Assembly: GCA_964016885.1 (NCBI GenBank)
Contig: OZ024740.1
Span: 299,869,117 to 299,933,116, forward strand
Direction of reading: 5' to 3'
Source: Eledone cirrhosa
Lineage: Eukaryota > Mollusca > Cephalopoda > Octopoda > Eledonidae
DNA: 64,000 nt
Shown here: piece by piece, positions 14,600 through 26,391 of the stretch
Position numbering within the stretch: position 1 is the first letter of the stretch
Layout of the letters: each line of letters starts with the position of its first letter
Notes under the pieces: model-generated
What the model was told of the DNA's origin: nothing
Seen by the model: only the letters and a program-made list of their open reading frames with translations
The model's database searches: none
Made by a program: the position numbers and the translations under genes

Positions 14600-15020
14600 C
14601 AATACAATTTTATAATATAATAATTTTACAAATAGGCTTTGTAGAACTTGTAAGTTCTTTGTTATCTTCGGTGGGGAGATTTTTTAAAGATTATTGGTTA
14701 ACCTTCTTGGAGAACTTTCTCGCATGCGTCGGTGGCGATTGTCAAACTGAGATCAGGTTGTGTTGTAATGTGTGACTCTATATTTAAGAGATTTGGGTGT
14801 GTCTGTGCTGGGGTTTGTTAGGGAGGGGGTGGCAATGAAAGAGTGTTGAAGATTTAAAGGAATTAAAGCATACATATATACACACAAGATCTGAAGGCAA
14901 ATAGTGGGTGTTAAAAGGAAGATAATTGATTGGGAGTAGAATTGGGAAATGTTAGGGTGTTTAAGGAGTGTTTTAGAAAGGGCTTGTGTATGTGTCCTCC
15001 TGCTGGTTCCAATTCAATAG
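14600..15020 (+). repeat. Unidentified dispersed repeat, copy A
   Basis: About 410 bp that match, in inverted orientation, the segment 29330-29750. Shared landmarks are a gaacttgtaagttct-like stretch, ggggagatttttt, ggagaactttctcgcat, gtggcgattgtcaa, and the end near tcctgctggttcca. There are scattered substitutions and small indels. No coding capacity is recognisable in either copy. The family is unknown to me and could be an untranslated end of a larger element. Confidence 0.7.
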
Positions 15021-15169
15021 ACGAATTTGGTGAATAAAATATAATTGGCAGATGCTTTTCAAATTATTTTCTTATAGCTGAATTAAGTATCTTAAATTTA
15101 TAGAGAAAAACCTCAACAATTTTCTATATTAAATATGAATTTTGGTGTGTGTCGTTGAGGAGTGTTAAT

Positions 15170-15360
15170 GAGGATTAGATACATGTCTTTTCATAAAAAT
15201 AGGATGACAGAAAGGAGAACAATTAGTTTAGTTTGGGAATATTTGTTGGTAGAAATGTATGTTGTTGATGTTGGTTTGATAGGGGAGATGTGGGGATCAT
15301 GTTAGCTCACATACTTACTTTCCTACATATAAACATACATACAGCCCATATACAAACATG
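15170..15360 (+). repeat. Unidentified dispersed repeat, second block, copy A
   Basis: This block (landmarks aggatgacag, tagaaatgtatgtt, gatcatg-tagctcacata, cagcccatata) matches 28110-28285 in inverted orientation. It lies just downstream of the 14600-15020 block. The related copies at 28.1 and 29.3 kb lie in the same inverted relation with the hAT remnant between them, so both blocks may belong to one larger unknown element. Confidence 0.6.
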
Positions 15361-15586
15361 TATACTTATATATATACATATATATATATGTACATGCATA
15401 CAACTTCAACATACATACAACTTCAACATACATATATATATAAATATATATAGTAATAATAATAAATTTGAAGACTAAAATCCAAAGAGGGCTCGATAAG
15501 GATAAATATATATCAAATATATAAGAACTGTAGAGCAAATATTTATTAAACTAACAGCGATTCTTTGCTTAAACTTTAATCTGTTA

Positions 15587-15590
<4 letters not shown>

Positions 15591-15667
<77 letters not shown>
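15591..15667. repeat. (TA)n microsatellite
   Basis: Uninterrupted TA array of about 77 bp. Confidence 0.97.
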
Positions 15668-15669
<2 letters not shown>

Positions 15670-16111
15670 CTCTTTTGGGGATAGCGTGTATTTTATCTTT
15701 GGGAGAACTGCTGGATTTTATAATCTACCAATCTCTTCTTAGCACCGAGGGCGACCATCAATATTCTATTAATGTCGATATAATTCTTATATCGATATTA
15801 TTTGGGCATCCACTGATGAGTTTATAAGGGCCCACTTGTGTATAAAACTATGGATTTATATACAAGTTTCTACATAATCTGGAAATTATTTATCCCAAAT
15901 TGTAGAAATGTATAACGAAACGGCCGTCTGGAGGGAAAGAGATATTTATTTAATAATGTCTCATATAAAATAATACAACCAGCTATCCACGAAATACTGA
16001 TTAGTTAGCACCCCAAACACTAAATTGGGATAATACTTAGGTATATCCCAGTGTTTGTTGAGTGAGATGGAGTTGGTCGGAGTATCGCTTAAGGCTTTCT
16101 CTGTTTATGTA

Positions 16112-16400
<289 letters not shown>

Positions 16401-16469
16401 TAACTGCGAAGTCCGGAAAGTGTTTAGGTTGAAAATAAAATTATAAATAAAATTACAAAGAATCAGTCC

Positions 16470-17440
16470 GGAGCCTTGTAGTTTTTCAATAGATGTTTGG
16501 TGACGTGTGGACAACGTGTGAAAAATTCACTTCTCGTGTTTAGGCAATCACTATTGCGTAATCTCTTTAGGATAGTTATTCGTTCGTCGATACATAAGCC
16601 ACGTGGCGGATTTCCCCTTGCGTATGGCTTGGACATAGTGATGGATTTCCATTGAATGGAGTAGCCTATACTTGAGAGCTAGAGGGACCATACGTGGCTC
16701 GCGAGTTTCGTGGATGAACGTCTGTCCGGGTATCTGAAGGTAGACTGGTGGTTCAGGAAACGCTCGTTGAATCGGCCCTCCGCCATGCCCACATAGGATT
16801 TGACCTCCTGTGGTTCGTTTGGTCGGTTGGAAGTGACCACAGCTTCATAGATTACAGCTGGTGTGTTGCATTGCTGTTGAAGGGGGCAAGATTCAGGCTT
16901 ACGGCAAGAGCACCCTGGTGGGTGTTGCTCCTAGGGCTGCTGGTGATGTGGGCCGTCATGTTCTTAGCGCAGGAGTATCCTTGTTTAGCTTTGTGACGGT
17001 TAAAGATGGAGTGGTATTTATGACCTATGGGGAAGTGTCTATCTAAGAGGGCTATACATCTTTTTCCTACATTGGTTTTAACTTTGAGTGAGAAGGGAAG
17101 AGAGAACCAGATAGTTTGTCTATTGATGCGCTAACTTTTCTTAATGGTGTTGTTGCTAGTGGGAGAGTAGGTGATAGGTTGTGAGAAGCCGCTGTTAGCC
17201 AACGCCGTGTTATGGTAGGGTGCCGCCCTGTCAGAGATAGCCTTATTAGATGAATGGTTTGAGATTCTAGTACTGATATCTTAACGAAGTTTCTAAAAAC
17301 AGTGGGAGGGTGTCATGAGTCCTTGTGAATGTAATTAAGTTTCTTGTTTAGCTTATTGTAGGGTCTGTGGGTGTGTGTGCGAAGGTTTAAATTAATGTCT
17401 AAGAAATCTACCCTAGCCAGGTTGGTGGCTAGCCACCAAC
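16470..17440 (-). mobile_element. Decayed Penelope-like element (RT tail plus GIY-YIG)
   Basis: Minus-strand conceptual frames, with several stops and frameshifts, show the C-terminal part of a PLE polyprotein. At about 17410-17370 lies VDFLDINLNLR, followed by a THTHRPYNK-type stretch and YIHKDS. At about 17035-16965 lies HFPIGHKYHSIFNRHKAK followed by YSC. At about 16815-16765 lies KSYVGMAEGRFNERF, which is the GIY-YIG core. At about 16530-16485 lies CPHVTKHLLKNYKAP. PLEs join a reverse transcriptase to a GIY-YIG endonuclease. The RT catalytic part is missing here (5' truncation). The hammerhead repeat follows directly downstream on the same strand. The element cannot be active. Confidence 0.82.
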
Positions 17441-17442
17441 CT
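17419..17442. repeat. Perfect 24-bp palindrome at the 5' edge of the PLE fragment
   Basis: A perfect inverted repeat centred on ggctagcc with arms of 12 bases (aggttggtggct and its complement). It interrupts the PLE reading frame just upstream of the VDFLDI segment. It may mark an inversion or template-switch junction. Confidence 0.8.
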
Positions 17443-17539
17443 CTCTAGGAACGTAGCTACCTTAGGCCCCGGTAGTGCTAGCGGGAATTCCACAATTTCG
17501 ACAGGCCATCGTCTATAACAAACGTATATTATTAATTCA

Positions 17540-18690
17540 CACATGAGGGGTTTATTTACGTGCCAGTAGAGGCATGATACAGCTAACAGTTATGCCTAAG
17601 TCTTGAGTTTATAGGTTTATAGGTATAAGTATAATATGGTGGCCAAAACAGGCAGCGCGGTGGGACCAGGGAAAAGCGTTTGGTTCCGAGTAATTTCGTT
17701 TACCGACAGAGTGGAAATTTATTTTTCCAACCGCTCAAGGAAGGCTGAACTTTCCGAGTGCTCAGCGCGCAGCCGGGAAACGCCACCACATAACTCGAGG
17801 GTAGCAACCCAATGAAAAGTGCAAAAAGACCATAATTATTTTAAAGTCCCAGTTAGTCCGGGTTATAAGTAGTGTGGTTCTTTGAAGGGTAGGGGGTTAT
17901 GAAGGTGCATAATGACCTAAGTAAGGAAAGTTACAAAATAATAATAAAAGCAGGATACAAAGATAAAATACAAAGATAATGATAAAATACAAAGATAAAG
18001 ATAAAATACAAAGATAAAGAATGTATTGATACAAATACATTAATAAATTAATAAACAATTAATAAAAGTAAATAACTACGGATGTAGTAAGACGGAAGTA
18101 TATAAGAACGTTTGGAGGAATCACAGTAAAGGGAATCACAGTAAAGGGGAAATACAATATAGATCAAGTTGTAGTAAGATGATACAGGTTGTACATATAG
18201 ATATAGAGGATTGAAGAGATGGAATGGTAACAGGTGGTACCTAGTGTATTGTTCGGGTCTCCGAATTCAGTGTGAGTCACAAAAAAGTCCTGAAGTATAG
18301 AGTAGAGAATTCAGTCAATACAATACATGTTTTAGTAAAATACGTAGAGTTTTGTCGGAATTCGAATTTTCCCGACAAGGAAGCAGTATCGGGTGGGTAA
18401 AGCACTAAGCAGCCAAAATCCGAATGGTAAGTAGATCAGTTAATCCCATGCTGGCAATAGCTGTACACTGAAGTCAGTGCCGCTGTTCAATATTACATTT
18501 GGAAGTACTCAACATTATTAGAGCATTATTTCTTTAGATTTGTTGGTTCACCACTGGATAGAATTGGTCATTCCGTATGACCAATCTTGGTGTAATATTA
18601 TGGAGAGTACTCACCCGTCTTCGTTTGTGTAGTTGATGTTGCGAATAGGGAGTTAATTATAAATAAAATAACAGGACGCTGGACTGGTGT
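17540..18690. other. Unidentified, less AT-rich spacer
   Basis: No protein domain recognised. It includes a small tandem of an 18-20-bp unit around aaagataaaatacaaagata (about 17945-18020) and a duplicated aatcacagtaaaggg (about 18120-18150). It could be an untranslated or terminal region of a neighbouring element, but I cannot assign it. Confidence 0.35.
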
Positions 18691-18692
18691 AA

Positions 18693-18695
<3 letters not shown>

Positions 18696-18742
<47 letters not shown>
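18696..18742. repeat. (TA)n microsatellite at the 3' end of the CR1 LINE
   Basis: Uninterrupted TA array next to the 3' UTR of the minus-strand LINE. It may be grown from the LINE tail or have been its insertion site. Confidence 0.95.
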
Positions 18743-18743
<1 letters not shown>

Positions 18744-18826
18744 CTTTGAGAACTTTGATAGGTTTCAGCCAGGCTTGGCCCAGGCCATGTCTAACTTAAT
18801 AGCACCACCTGGCGAAGTCTTACAAA

Positions 18827-21091
18827 TCAGTGTATGGGCACCATGGCCCACTCGAGCAGAGAGTTATTGTTTACGGAGGCATATCCGGGTGTCGGGGGTT
18901 TATCCGGGATTTCTTGAAGGAATTTATCCAAAGACTTCTTGAACTTGATGGGGTCTGTCTCTGCTTTGATGTGTTTTGATGTAATGTTAAAGAGTGCAGG
19001 GCCAATTGAGGTGAAATAATTGTGCCGTATTGTTGTTATGTGATGCGAGTGGGATTTTTGTCGTGGGCGGATAGCACGGAGCCCAAGCCTTGGGTGTACA
19101 TTAAAGGTGATGCCAACATCATTTGGGCTAAGCTGATGGAATATTTCCCACATCATACAGATAATGTAACGCTCACGGCGACGTTGAAGAGAATAAAGTT
19201 TGAGCTTTTCTGATCGACCCCAATAGTCAAGGCCTGTCATGCCAACTATCTTTTTTGTAATTGACCTTTGGGGTGTTTCAACTTTCATGATACTTTGTTT
19301 CGTGTGGCGTGTCCAGAGTGGCCAACAGTATTCAAGGTGGGGTCGGACAAAAGTGGAGAAGAGAAGGACAACAGTATGGATATCTCTTGACTGGAAATTC
19401 CTGAGAATGCAGGAACACATTCTGTGGGTCATATCAACTTTGCTGTTTATATCAGTGGCCTAGCTTATATTGTTGTCCACAATTACTCCCAGGTCTCTGA
19501 TGTTATTGGAAGCCACTAGAGTTTCACCCGAAGGAAGAGAGTATGTTAGTTTCAGGGCATCCTTTTTTCCAAAGTTGATTAGTCCAAAGTTATGCTCATT
19601 CAACAGCATATTATTCATCTCTGCCCATTGGATAACAGCCAGTAGGTCTGACTGAAGGCAAGTCCGGTCACCCACCTCATTGATGACCCTTTGGAGCTTA
19701 GTATCATCTGCGAAGATTCTGATGTTGCTGTGTTTGATGATGTCAGTAATGTCATTAATGTAGATGATGAAAGAAGTGGGCCCAACACAGTGCCTTGTGG
19801 GACGCTACTGCTGACTTTGGCAGCGCTTGATTTTACTCCTTCGACGACAACATGCTGGGTTCTGCCTGTCAGGAAACATTTGATCCAATGTAGTAACCTT
19901 CCAGAAACACCAACATTGGATAGTTCTTTCAGTAGAATCTTATGATCAGCCCTGTCGAAGGCCTTGCTGATATCAAGGTAGATGACATCAGTGTTGGAGC
20001 CCTCTCCCAAGGCTCTCAAAATATCGTCAAAGTGATGCAGGAGCTGCGTTAGGCAGTCCCTTCCATTACGGAATGCATTTTGTTTGGAGTTCAGCAGGCC
20101 GTTGCTTTCAAGAAAGTGGGTTATTCTTGATATCACAACCCTCTCAAATACCTTGATAATATGAGAGGTGAGTGAGATCGGACAGTATTTCACTGCAAGG
20201 AACTTATTTCCCTTTTTGAAGACTGGGACAGAAAGTTTTCAGGAACATAGCCAGTGTCCAGTGAGTTCCTCCACAGATTAGCAAGAGGAGTTGCAAGTTG
20301 GTGTCGACACACCTTCCGGACACAAGCAGGGAACCTGTCGGGGCCTACTGCTGAATTGTGTTTAATTTCGTTTATTGCCGCCGCTAAGACATCAGGGGCG
20401 CCAAACGTTATGTCTGATATAGTGTGTTGGGGGTTAACATCACTGATACCGCCCAGATCGGCCATATCAGGGTTGCTGAAAACAGAGCAGTATTGTTTCT
20501 GAAGTATCTCGCCCATAGTCTTGGCATTGTTCTGGAGTCTGCCATTTTCATCAATTAGGGAGCCAACAGTGGAGACGGTGACATTGTGTTTTTTAGCGAT
20601 TGAGGAGAACATTTGGGGTTGAGTTTGATTTTGTCAATGGCCCACCTCTCTTCAGCTATTCTCTGGTTATTGATGATGGTCATCATGCATTGCTGGATGT
20701 TATAACTTTTTGACTGAAGCAGGGTGATAGCCATTGAATGTGTGTGTTGCTGTTGGCAGTATTTTAGTGTGTTAAATGTTTTGTTTGTTCTTTTTATTTT
20801 TCTGATAATTGTTTTTCTGTGTTGGGGGATACCGCACTTGGTTTTGTTCACAGGTTTTGGTGGGGTGTGTTTTGTACATATATTTGTGACAGTGTCTACA
20901 AAGGTCTGCCAAGATGTTTTGATGTTGGTCAAAGTGTGTGCGTGTGTAAAAGACCAGTCGACATGTGATAGTGCGTTCATAACTGCATCCCAGTTGGCAT
21001 TGTGGAGATCCATGTTATCAAATGGATGGGCTGGGGAGAGGACCCTGGGATTAGCTTTCGGCTGGTGGAATCTCAGGTTACAAAGAACCAT
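18827..21091 (-). pseudogene. CR1 LINE reverse transcriptase and C-terminal domain, broken
   Basis: Pieces in three frames. 21091-20555 is a basic linker between EN and RT. 20612-20190 holds the RT start with SAVGPDRFPACV and DTGYVPENF. 20193-19615 carries KYCPISLTSHIIKVFERVV, LDISKAFDRADHKIL (motif A) and SSSVPQGTVLGPLL (motif B). After a frameshift near 19790 the catalytic motif reads FADD instead of the usual YADD (about 19715). 19675-19460 and 19432-18827 give the thumb and C-terminal domain with STFVRPHLEYC and LKLYSLQRRRERY. Motif order and spacing match CR1-clade ORF2. The frameshifts and stops make it inactive. Confidence 0.9.
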
Positions 21092-21092
21092 G

Positions 21093-21740
21093 TCATTCCA
21101 CTGTAATATTATGTATAGTGTTAGTGTGGTTACTAAACACTAGATCCAGAATGTTATTCTGATGCCTCGTTGGTGCAAGGACAAGTTGGGACAAGAAAAA
21201 CTCATTCATGAAGTCAAGAAGTGATTCGACAGCCTCTCTGTCAGTGGTTGAGGCTGTGGAGCCTGGTTTCAAACTACATATAGACCAATCGACACAGGGT
21301 AGATTAAAGTCTCCCATCAAAAGTATGTTGCTAGAGTGACACTGTTTAATAAAGCATTTAATACTGTTGAGGCATTCTTTGAAGCAGATTATGGGTGTTT
21401 ATGGTAGCCTATAGAGCCCAACTAATGTCAGGTCATTGGCTTTATTGTGCACAGTGAATGATTCACAGTATCCATTAGAGAATGTTGTGTTGCCATCTGC
21501 CGTAAAGGAATCATGCAGGAAAATGGCAGTTCCACCCTTCCGTCTGCCAACACGATCCGCACGGATGGTTGTGAAATTTCTCACTCTTACTTCGGCCTCC
21601 AAGTGGGAGTTGTCAAGGTGGGTTTCAGTAAGAATGAAGAAGGGGATGTGACATGGATGGTTACCAACCCAATCCTCAATGAATTGGATCTTCCATTTCT
21701 GTGCATTGGTGGATGGGCTGATAACTTGTGTTATTGAGTA
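21093..21740 (-). pseudogene. CR1 LINE endonuclease domain (APE type), broken
   Basis: The minus-strand frames contain the start of an exonuclease-endonuclease-phosphatase fold: FFILTETHLDN (catalytic Glu in TE, about 21650-21615) and ADRVGRRKGGTAIFLHDSF (about 21560-21505). Near 21318 come MMGDFNLPCVDWS with the metal-binding GDFN, and ILDLVFSN (the LDLV motif, about 21150). This enzyme nicks target DNA to prime reverse transcription. A frame interruption lies between 21399 and 21320, and a stop at about 21093 precedes a shift into the next segment. Upstream sequence ends near 21775 in (TA)n. Confidence 0.85.
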
Positions 21741-21778
21741 AGAATGTGGAGGCTAGTGTGGTGGCTGGTTTTGATTTT

Positions 21779-21963
21779 ATATATATATATATATATATTT
21801 TGAAACTTTTTCTTATTTGCTAAACCTTGATTATATATATATATATATATGTATATATTTAATATACTGTACCGATTGTGTTGTTATTTCTGTTTACCTT
21901 TTACATATATATATATATTCTGTTTACCTTTTACACATATATATATATATATACTTTCCCACG

Positions 21964-22010
<47 letters not shown>

Positions 22011-22080
22011 CTCTCTCCCTCTCTCTCTCTATATATATATATTTAAAAGGTAAGCAGAAATAACAACACAATCGGTAGAG
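21779..22080. repeat. (TA)n blocks with inverted copies of a ~35-bp spacer
   Basis: Several TA arrays separated by a unique sequence, gttgttatttctgtttacct. It appears directly at 21880-21910, as a short repeat at 21920-21935, inverted at 22050-22075, and again in direct orientation at 22270-22295. The arrangement makes nested inverted repeats that can fold into cruciforms. Confidence 0.8.
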
Positions 22081-22259
<179 letters not shown>

Positions 22260-22298
22260 TATACCGAGTATGTCGTTATTTCTGTTTACATTTTTACC

Positions 22299-22320
<22 letters not shown>

Positions 22321-22330
<10 letters not shown>

Positions 22331-22444
22331 AGGAATTCCATTTAATATTCTACCATACTATTTCATTCTAATACCATTATAAATTTTAAAGGATTGTAAA
22401 TAAAACGAGTAAATCAGACAAAGTTGGAATTCCTTTTATTAATA
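22321..22444. repeat. Short inverted-repeat element, possibly related to 26868-26960
   Basis: A 120-bp unit with perfect ~18-bp inverted ends (taataaaaggaattcca and its complement). On the minus strand its order resembles the hammerhead-like segment at 26884-26952 (a CTGA start, a GAAAT, then ggaattcc), but the core reads CTGATTT. If related, it is a decayed copy. It could instead be a small MITE. Confidence 0.4.
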
Positions 22445-22499
22445 TATTCTTCTATACACAATCATACACACCCGTATATATTTATCTATATATCTCTAT

Positions 22500-22517
22500 C
22501 TCTATCTCTCTCTCTCA

Positions 22518-22580
<63 letters not shown>
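22500..22580. repeat. (CT)n(TA)n microsatellite
   Basis: CT array followed by a TA array that abuts the second hammerhead-bearing repeat at 22580. Confidence 0.95.
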
Positions 22581-22583
<3 letters not shown>

Positions 22584-22690
22584 GTGGTCACACAACAGTT
22601 AGTTCACCATACCGAGAACAATTGTTTCACCTTCGCGGATCTTCAGCTCGCGATGTGTATGGTTATAGGAACAGGGAGGACAATACATAT
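22580..22690 (-). repeat. Hammerhead-bearing (TA)n-bounded repeat, copy 2
   Basis: Nearly identical to 16219-16310 from gaagtggt through gatgtgtatggttat. It is again immediately preceded by (TA)n. Similarity stops near 22690, while copy 1 goes on towards a PLE. Confidence 0.85.
22612..22651 (-). ncRNA. Hammerhead ribozyme-like motif, (TA)n family copy 2
   Basis: Same fold as at 16250-16289 but with core CUGAAGA instead of CUGAUGA, a change at position 7, which is free to vary in hammerheads. Stem I keeps CGAG/CUCG with the fifth pair lost. Stem II is CC/GG with loop GCGAA. GAAA and stem III ACAA/UUGU are unchanged. Confidence 0.6.
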
Positions 22691-23020
22691 ATAGGCGTCT
22701 ACTAAAGGAAGGACATACATTTATAGGCGTCTACTATATATTATTTGTGAGTCTTTTATTACTGTATTCATTTTGGGGAACTTCTGGAGAATCGGGAGAT
22801 ATTGTTTAGTGGCTTTCACAAGTTTGAAGTTCCTTGGGTTGTGAGCGATGACAAAAGGAATAACTATTTTCCCTTTTATTTTCCTGGTCTGTTTTTCTCA
22901 GAGTTGCCGTTCGAATATTCTGGAATAGATGGTCGTATTGATGCTGTTCACCCCATATTCTTGTCTTTTAAGGAACTCTTTTAGTTCATATAATCTTTTT
23001 TATATACATATATATATATG

Positions 23021-23668
23021 GTAAATTTCTTTAGGTCGTTTGGGAGCCTAGACAATGCAGATGGGTACATCTCCGGGTAACAAGATCCGGCGGAGGAGAG
23101 AGAGATGTAAGTGGGTGTACGTTGAGATGCGTGGCGTGTATAAGACTGTAACGTGTAGAGGAATGAAGGAAAGAGCGTAAAGGATAAACATAAAAATAAC
23201 AACACGAGAAAGAGTTACCTTGGGAGAGATTTAATTGTCCCTATATATCCAACAACTGGGGTTTTTCCGGGGGGGGGGGGGGGGGTATGTTGTCTGTCGG
23301 AAAGGTGCGAAACGTGTCCTCCGGTGTTCGTTGTTTTGAATATCTGAGGTATTCAGCAGAGTGCGTGTGCGCGTGAAATGGGGTCGGTCAGGTAGAGGTC
23401 AGCGGCCGAAGTAGTTCTTTCAATTTTGGGAGTGGTGTGGCGCTAGCTGTCAGTCCATTCTCTGCCTGTTTGGTGAATGTTACTGTGTGTGTGTGTGTGT
23501 GTGCGTGTGTTGTTGTCTCGCTCATTCCTCTACACGTTACAGTTTTATACACGCCACGCATCTCAACGTACACCCACTTGCATCTCTCTCTCCACCACCG
23601 GATCTTGTTACCCGGAGATTTACCCATCTGCATTGTCGAGGCTTAAAACGACTTAAAGAAATTTACCT
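23021..23668. repeat. Fold-back element with ~150-bp inverted arms
   Basis: Left arm 23021-23180 and right arm 23517-23668 are complementary over most of their length (landmarks gtaaatttcttta, gacaatgcagatggg, ctccgggtaacaagatc, gtgggtgtacgttgagatgcg, gtgtagaggaatga), with scattered differences. The ~335-bp spacer has an 18-base G run (about 23268-23285) and a (TG)n tract. No transposase is present and (TA)n lies outside each arm. It fits a non-autonomous fold-back transposon. Confidence 0.75.
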
Positions 23669-23706
23669 TATTATTCCACAATGCTTCAAACAAACTTCAA
23701 TACTCT

Positions 23707-23815
<109 letters not shown>

Positions 23816-23959
23816 ATATACACACATACTGTACACTTACAGACATACACACACACACATATATACATACAAACATATACACACACACATAATCTACTCA
23901 AGCATTTATGTTCACATATACATTGGGGGTGGGTACCTCTGAGGGTTATTCTCCGCTTT

Positions 23960-25300
23960 AACGATCGAATGTTTGAATGTGTGGGTTTCCTCCACCCCCT
24001 CCGAAAGCAGATCAAGCCCACCTTATAAAAGACAGAAGATTTTGTCGAAAGTTACGTCTAGGAGAATTCTTCCACGGTGTAGAATACGAGGAGGAATGAG
24101 TAGTTAAAAACAAAAAGAACTTCAAAGCCCCGATAAATAGAGACAGGCATCCGGAAGCATACATAGCCTACCTATGACGATCGCCACAGTCAAATATTGC
24201 AGAGACGAAACACAAACGCAACATTCCTACTGAACATCTTGCTAGCACTAAACAAACTACAAATAGTCTCCTCAATAATCATAAAAGAAGCTACAAAGGT
24301 AGATGGATTTTTTCATGGATCAAAACCACTACAAGTATATGGTCCTAGAACCACTGAAAGACCAGCGCTTTTACCGAAAAATCAGCAAAAGTGAAGAAAG
24401 AAACCGATGATCTAACTAGGTAAACTGACGATAAAGTAGCAACATAACCTCACGCTAAAGGAAATCAATTACTTAACCAACTCTGAAATGAAGACCAGAA
24501 AGTTTTATGGCTTGCCGTAAGTTCACAAATCCAGAGAATTCAAAAACAACGTAAAAGGCAAAAATACATAATATGTCGAAGTAACAAAACCGACAGATTT
24601 AAAATTACGCCCAATTGCTTCTGGTCCAGCCTCAAGCACACAACGTCTAAGCAACCTATTAGAGATCATACTGAAATCCTTATGTAATATCGCGCCAAGC
24701 TTCATCAGATATGATATGGAATTCCTGAACTATATCGCCCAGAAAGTACACCAAGAAACAATGTTAGTTAGCTTTGACGTAACAAGTTTTTATACTAACA
24801 ACCCCATGGCTTAGGAATTGAAGCTTTTGACTCCAGAACACACAGATTATATTTCCGAGAGATTCCCAAAAGAGTCTATTTTGGACGGACACAAATTAGT
24901 ATTGGAGAACAACCACTTTCTCTTTGATAACGCACTGTATTTATAAATAAAAGGAACGGACATGGGCACCAAAGTAGCCCCGACATATGGAACATTCGTT
25001 CTGGGTCACCTAGATGAAAAATTAAATTCTCGATCAGCACACCCCTCACATAGCAACAGCAACATTCCGGTGAAGCTCATCAATACCACCATCTCCAGCC
25101 CCAGAACGTCTCAGCGACTTCACTGAGAAAAGCAAACCAACAAAATAAAAGGGAAAAAACAGTTATCCTTTTGTCCTCACTCACAATCCAAGGAACCTCA
25201 ACATTTTGGAAGCCGCTAGACCGTATCTCCTCATCCCCCAGCAGTCCCCGAAAATGATACTCATAAAAGACTCAACATTAATATATAATAGACGCTAAGC
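23960..25300 (+). mobile_element. Decayed Penelope-like element, reverse transcriptase half
   Basis: Plus-strand frames with many stops show a PLE RT. DRRFCRKLRLGEFFHG (about 24030-24075) and KNFKAP...NRDRHPEAYIAYL (about 24117-24175) mark the N-terminal part. Next come FYGLP (about 24510), LRPIASGPASSTQRLSNLLE (about 24605-24665) and VSFDVTSFYTN (motif A, about 24765-24800). SERFPKESILDGHKLVLENN (about 24857-24915) and IKGTDMGTKVAPTYGTFVLG (about 24945-25010) follow. A frame beyond 25160 gives THNPRNLNILEAARPYL. The endonuclease is missing and the copy ends in (TA)n. It belongs to a different PLE lineage from the copy at 61-62.7 kb, judging by the C-terminal part. Confidence 0.82.
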
Positions 25301-25304
25301 ACCT

Positions 25305-25409
25305 ATATATATGTATATATATATATATGCATATATGTATGGATATGTGTATGTATGTATATATGTATATATGTATATATATATATATGTATATATATAT
25401 CTATATATG

Positions 25410-25485
<76 letters not shown>

Positions 25486-25521
25486 CACACACACATATAT
25501 ATATATATATAAATATATATA
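25305..25521. repeat. Imperfect (TA)n microsatellite
   Basis: TA array with regular G and C interruptions (TATG, TATC) lying between the PLE fragment and the first 539-bp repeat unit. All Tyr-Ile reading frames here are artefacts. Confidence 0.95.
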
Positions 25522-25775
25522 CGATAAATTAACGGAGGCATAGGCCGTCGTTATTCCCTGTAAATAATGTGCTCAAAGGGGAAGAGATCCTGAGCCCTTT
25601 AAAATATAATATGTTGAGAAGGTAACACACCAGAGAGAGATATATAGTGCGTTATCAATAATACAGGGAAAAAACCACCAGTGTATGGAATCTATAACCT
25701 ATGAAAGGCAGACTATAGACACGATAATTAAAAATATAAATTAAAGCGTAAATAAATACCTTTATAACTATATAA

Positions 25776-25852
25776 CACACGTACAAATCCAAAGATATGT
25801 TTCACCAGAAAATTTGTTGAAAGAAATGGTAGTCTCGGTTCATCAGCGTGTG
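25776..25852 (-). ncRNA. Hammerhead ribozyme-like motif in 539-bp unit 1
   Basis: On the minus strand: stem I CACACG, core CUGAUGA, stem II ACC(g)AGA/UCUGGU with a bulged G and a ~22-nt loop, GAAA, stem III ACA-AUC/GAU-UGU (one U-U mismatch, small loop), cleavage triplet GUA, and stem I CGUGUG. Stem I is six perfect pairs and continues with an A-U pair. Every invariant hammerhead base is present in the right order. Confidence 0.68.
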
Positions 25853-26314
25853 TAAGGCTATACATTTCAGACAACACTAAGAGAATTTTACAATTGACTG
25901 TCCAGCTACACGTGGGAGAGAGAAGTCACAGCGTGTTTAAGGGCAGTTAACCAGTGGCCTCTGAGAGACGAACTGCTAGAAAGGGCAGCCCAAAGCCACT
26001 CAGAGAAGAGTGCTCAACCAAACAGAGATAGGAAAGACTGTTGTTAGGAGCGAAATATCACGATAAATTAACGGAGGCATAGGCCGTCGTTATTCCCTGT
26101 AAATAATGTGCTCAAAGGGGAAGAGATCCTGAGCCCTTTAAAATATAATATGTTGAGAAGGTAACACACCAGAGAGAGATATATAGTGCGTTATCAATAA
26201 TACAGGGAAAAAACCACCAGTGTATGGAATCTATAACCTATGAAAGACAGACTATAGACACGATAATTAAAAATATAAATTAAAGCGTAAATAAATACCT
26301 TTATAACTATATAA

Positions 26315-26391
26315 CACACGTACACATCCAAAGATATGTTTCACCAGAAAATTTGTTGAAAGAAATGGTAGTCTCGGTTCATCAGCGTGTG
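26315..26391 (-). ncRNA. Hammerhead ribozyme-like motif in 539-bp unit 2
   Basis: Same motif one period downstream. The only change I see within it is in stem III near its loop (aaatcc to acatcc on the plus strand). Core, stem I, stem II and cleavage triplet are unchanged. Confidence 0.67.

Larger units (their letters stand above)
18745..21775 (-). mobile_element. CR1-type non-LTR retrotransposon, ORF2 almost complete but frameshifted
   Basis: A ~3-kb minus-strand LINE. In order it has an apurinic endonuclease domain (21740-21095), a linker, a reverse transcriptase (20400-19460) and the C-terminal domain of CR1/Jockey-like elements (19432-18827). A ~80-bp 3' UTR next to (TA)n follows. The reading frame changes at least four times and no ORF1 is visible upstream, so it is a dead, 5'-truncated copy. 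The GDFNLP form of the endonuclease motif and the PHLEYC/QRR pattern of the C-terminus point to CR1/L2-like rather than L1 or RTE. Confidence 0.9.

Noticed and set aside
14328..14620. Tyr-Ile repeat ORFs here and at 16.1, 22, 23.7, 25.3, 58.6 and 60.5 kb
   Set aside because: Translations of (TA)n arrays without any non-repetitive conserved part.
15805..15870. CTGATGAGTTTATAAGG as a hammerhead core
   Set aside because: No GAAA follows at a suitable distance and no stem I partner was found.
16748..17046. Plus-strand hydrophobic ORF resembling a membrane protein
   Set aside because: Shadow of the minus-strand PLE endonuclease segment.
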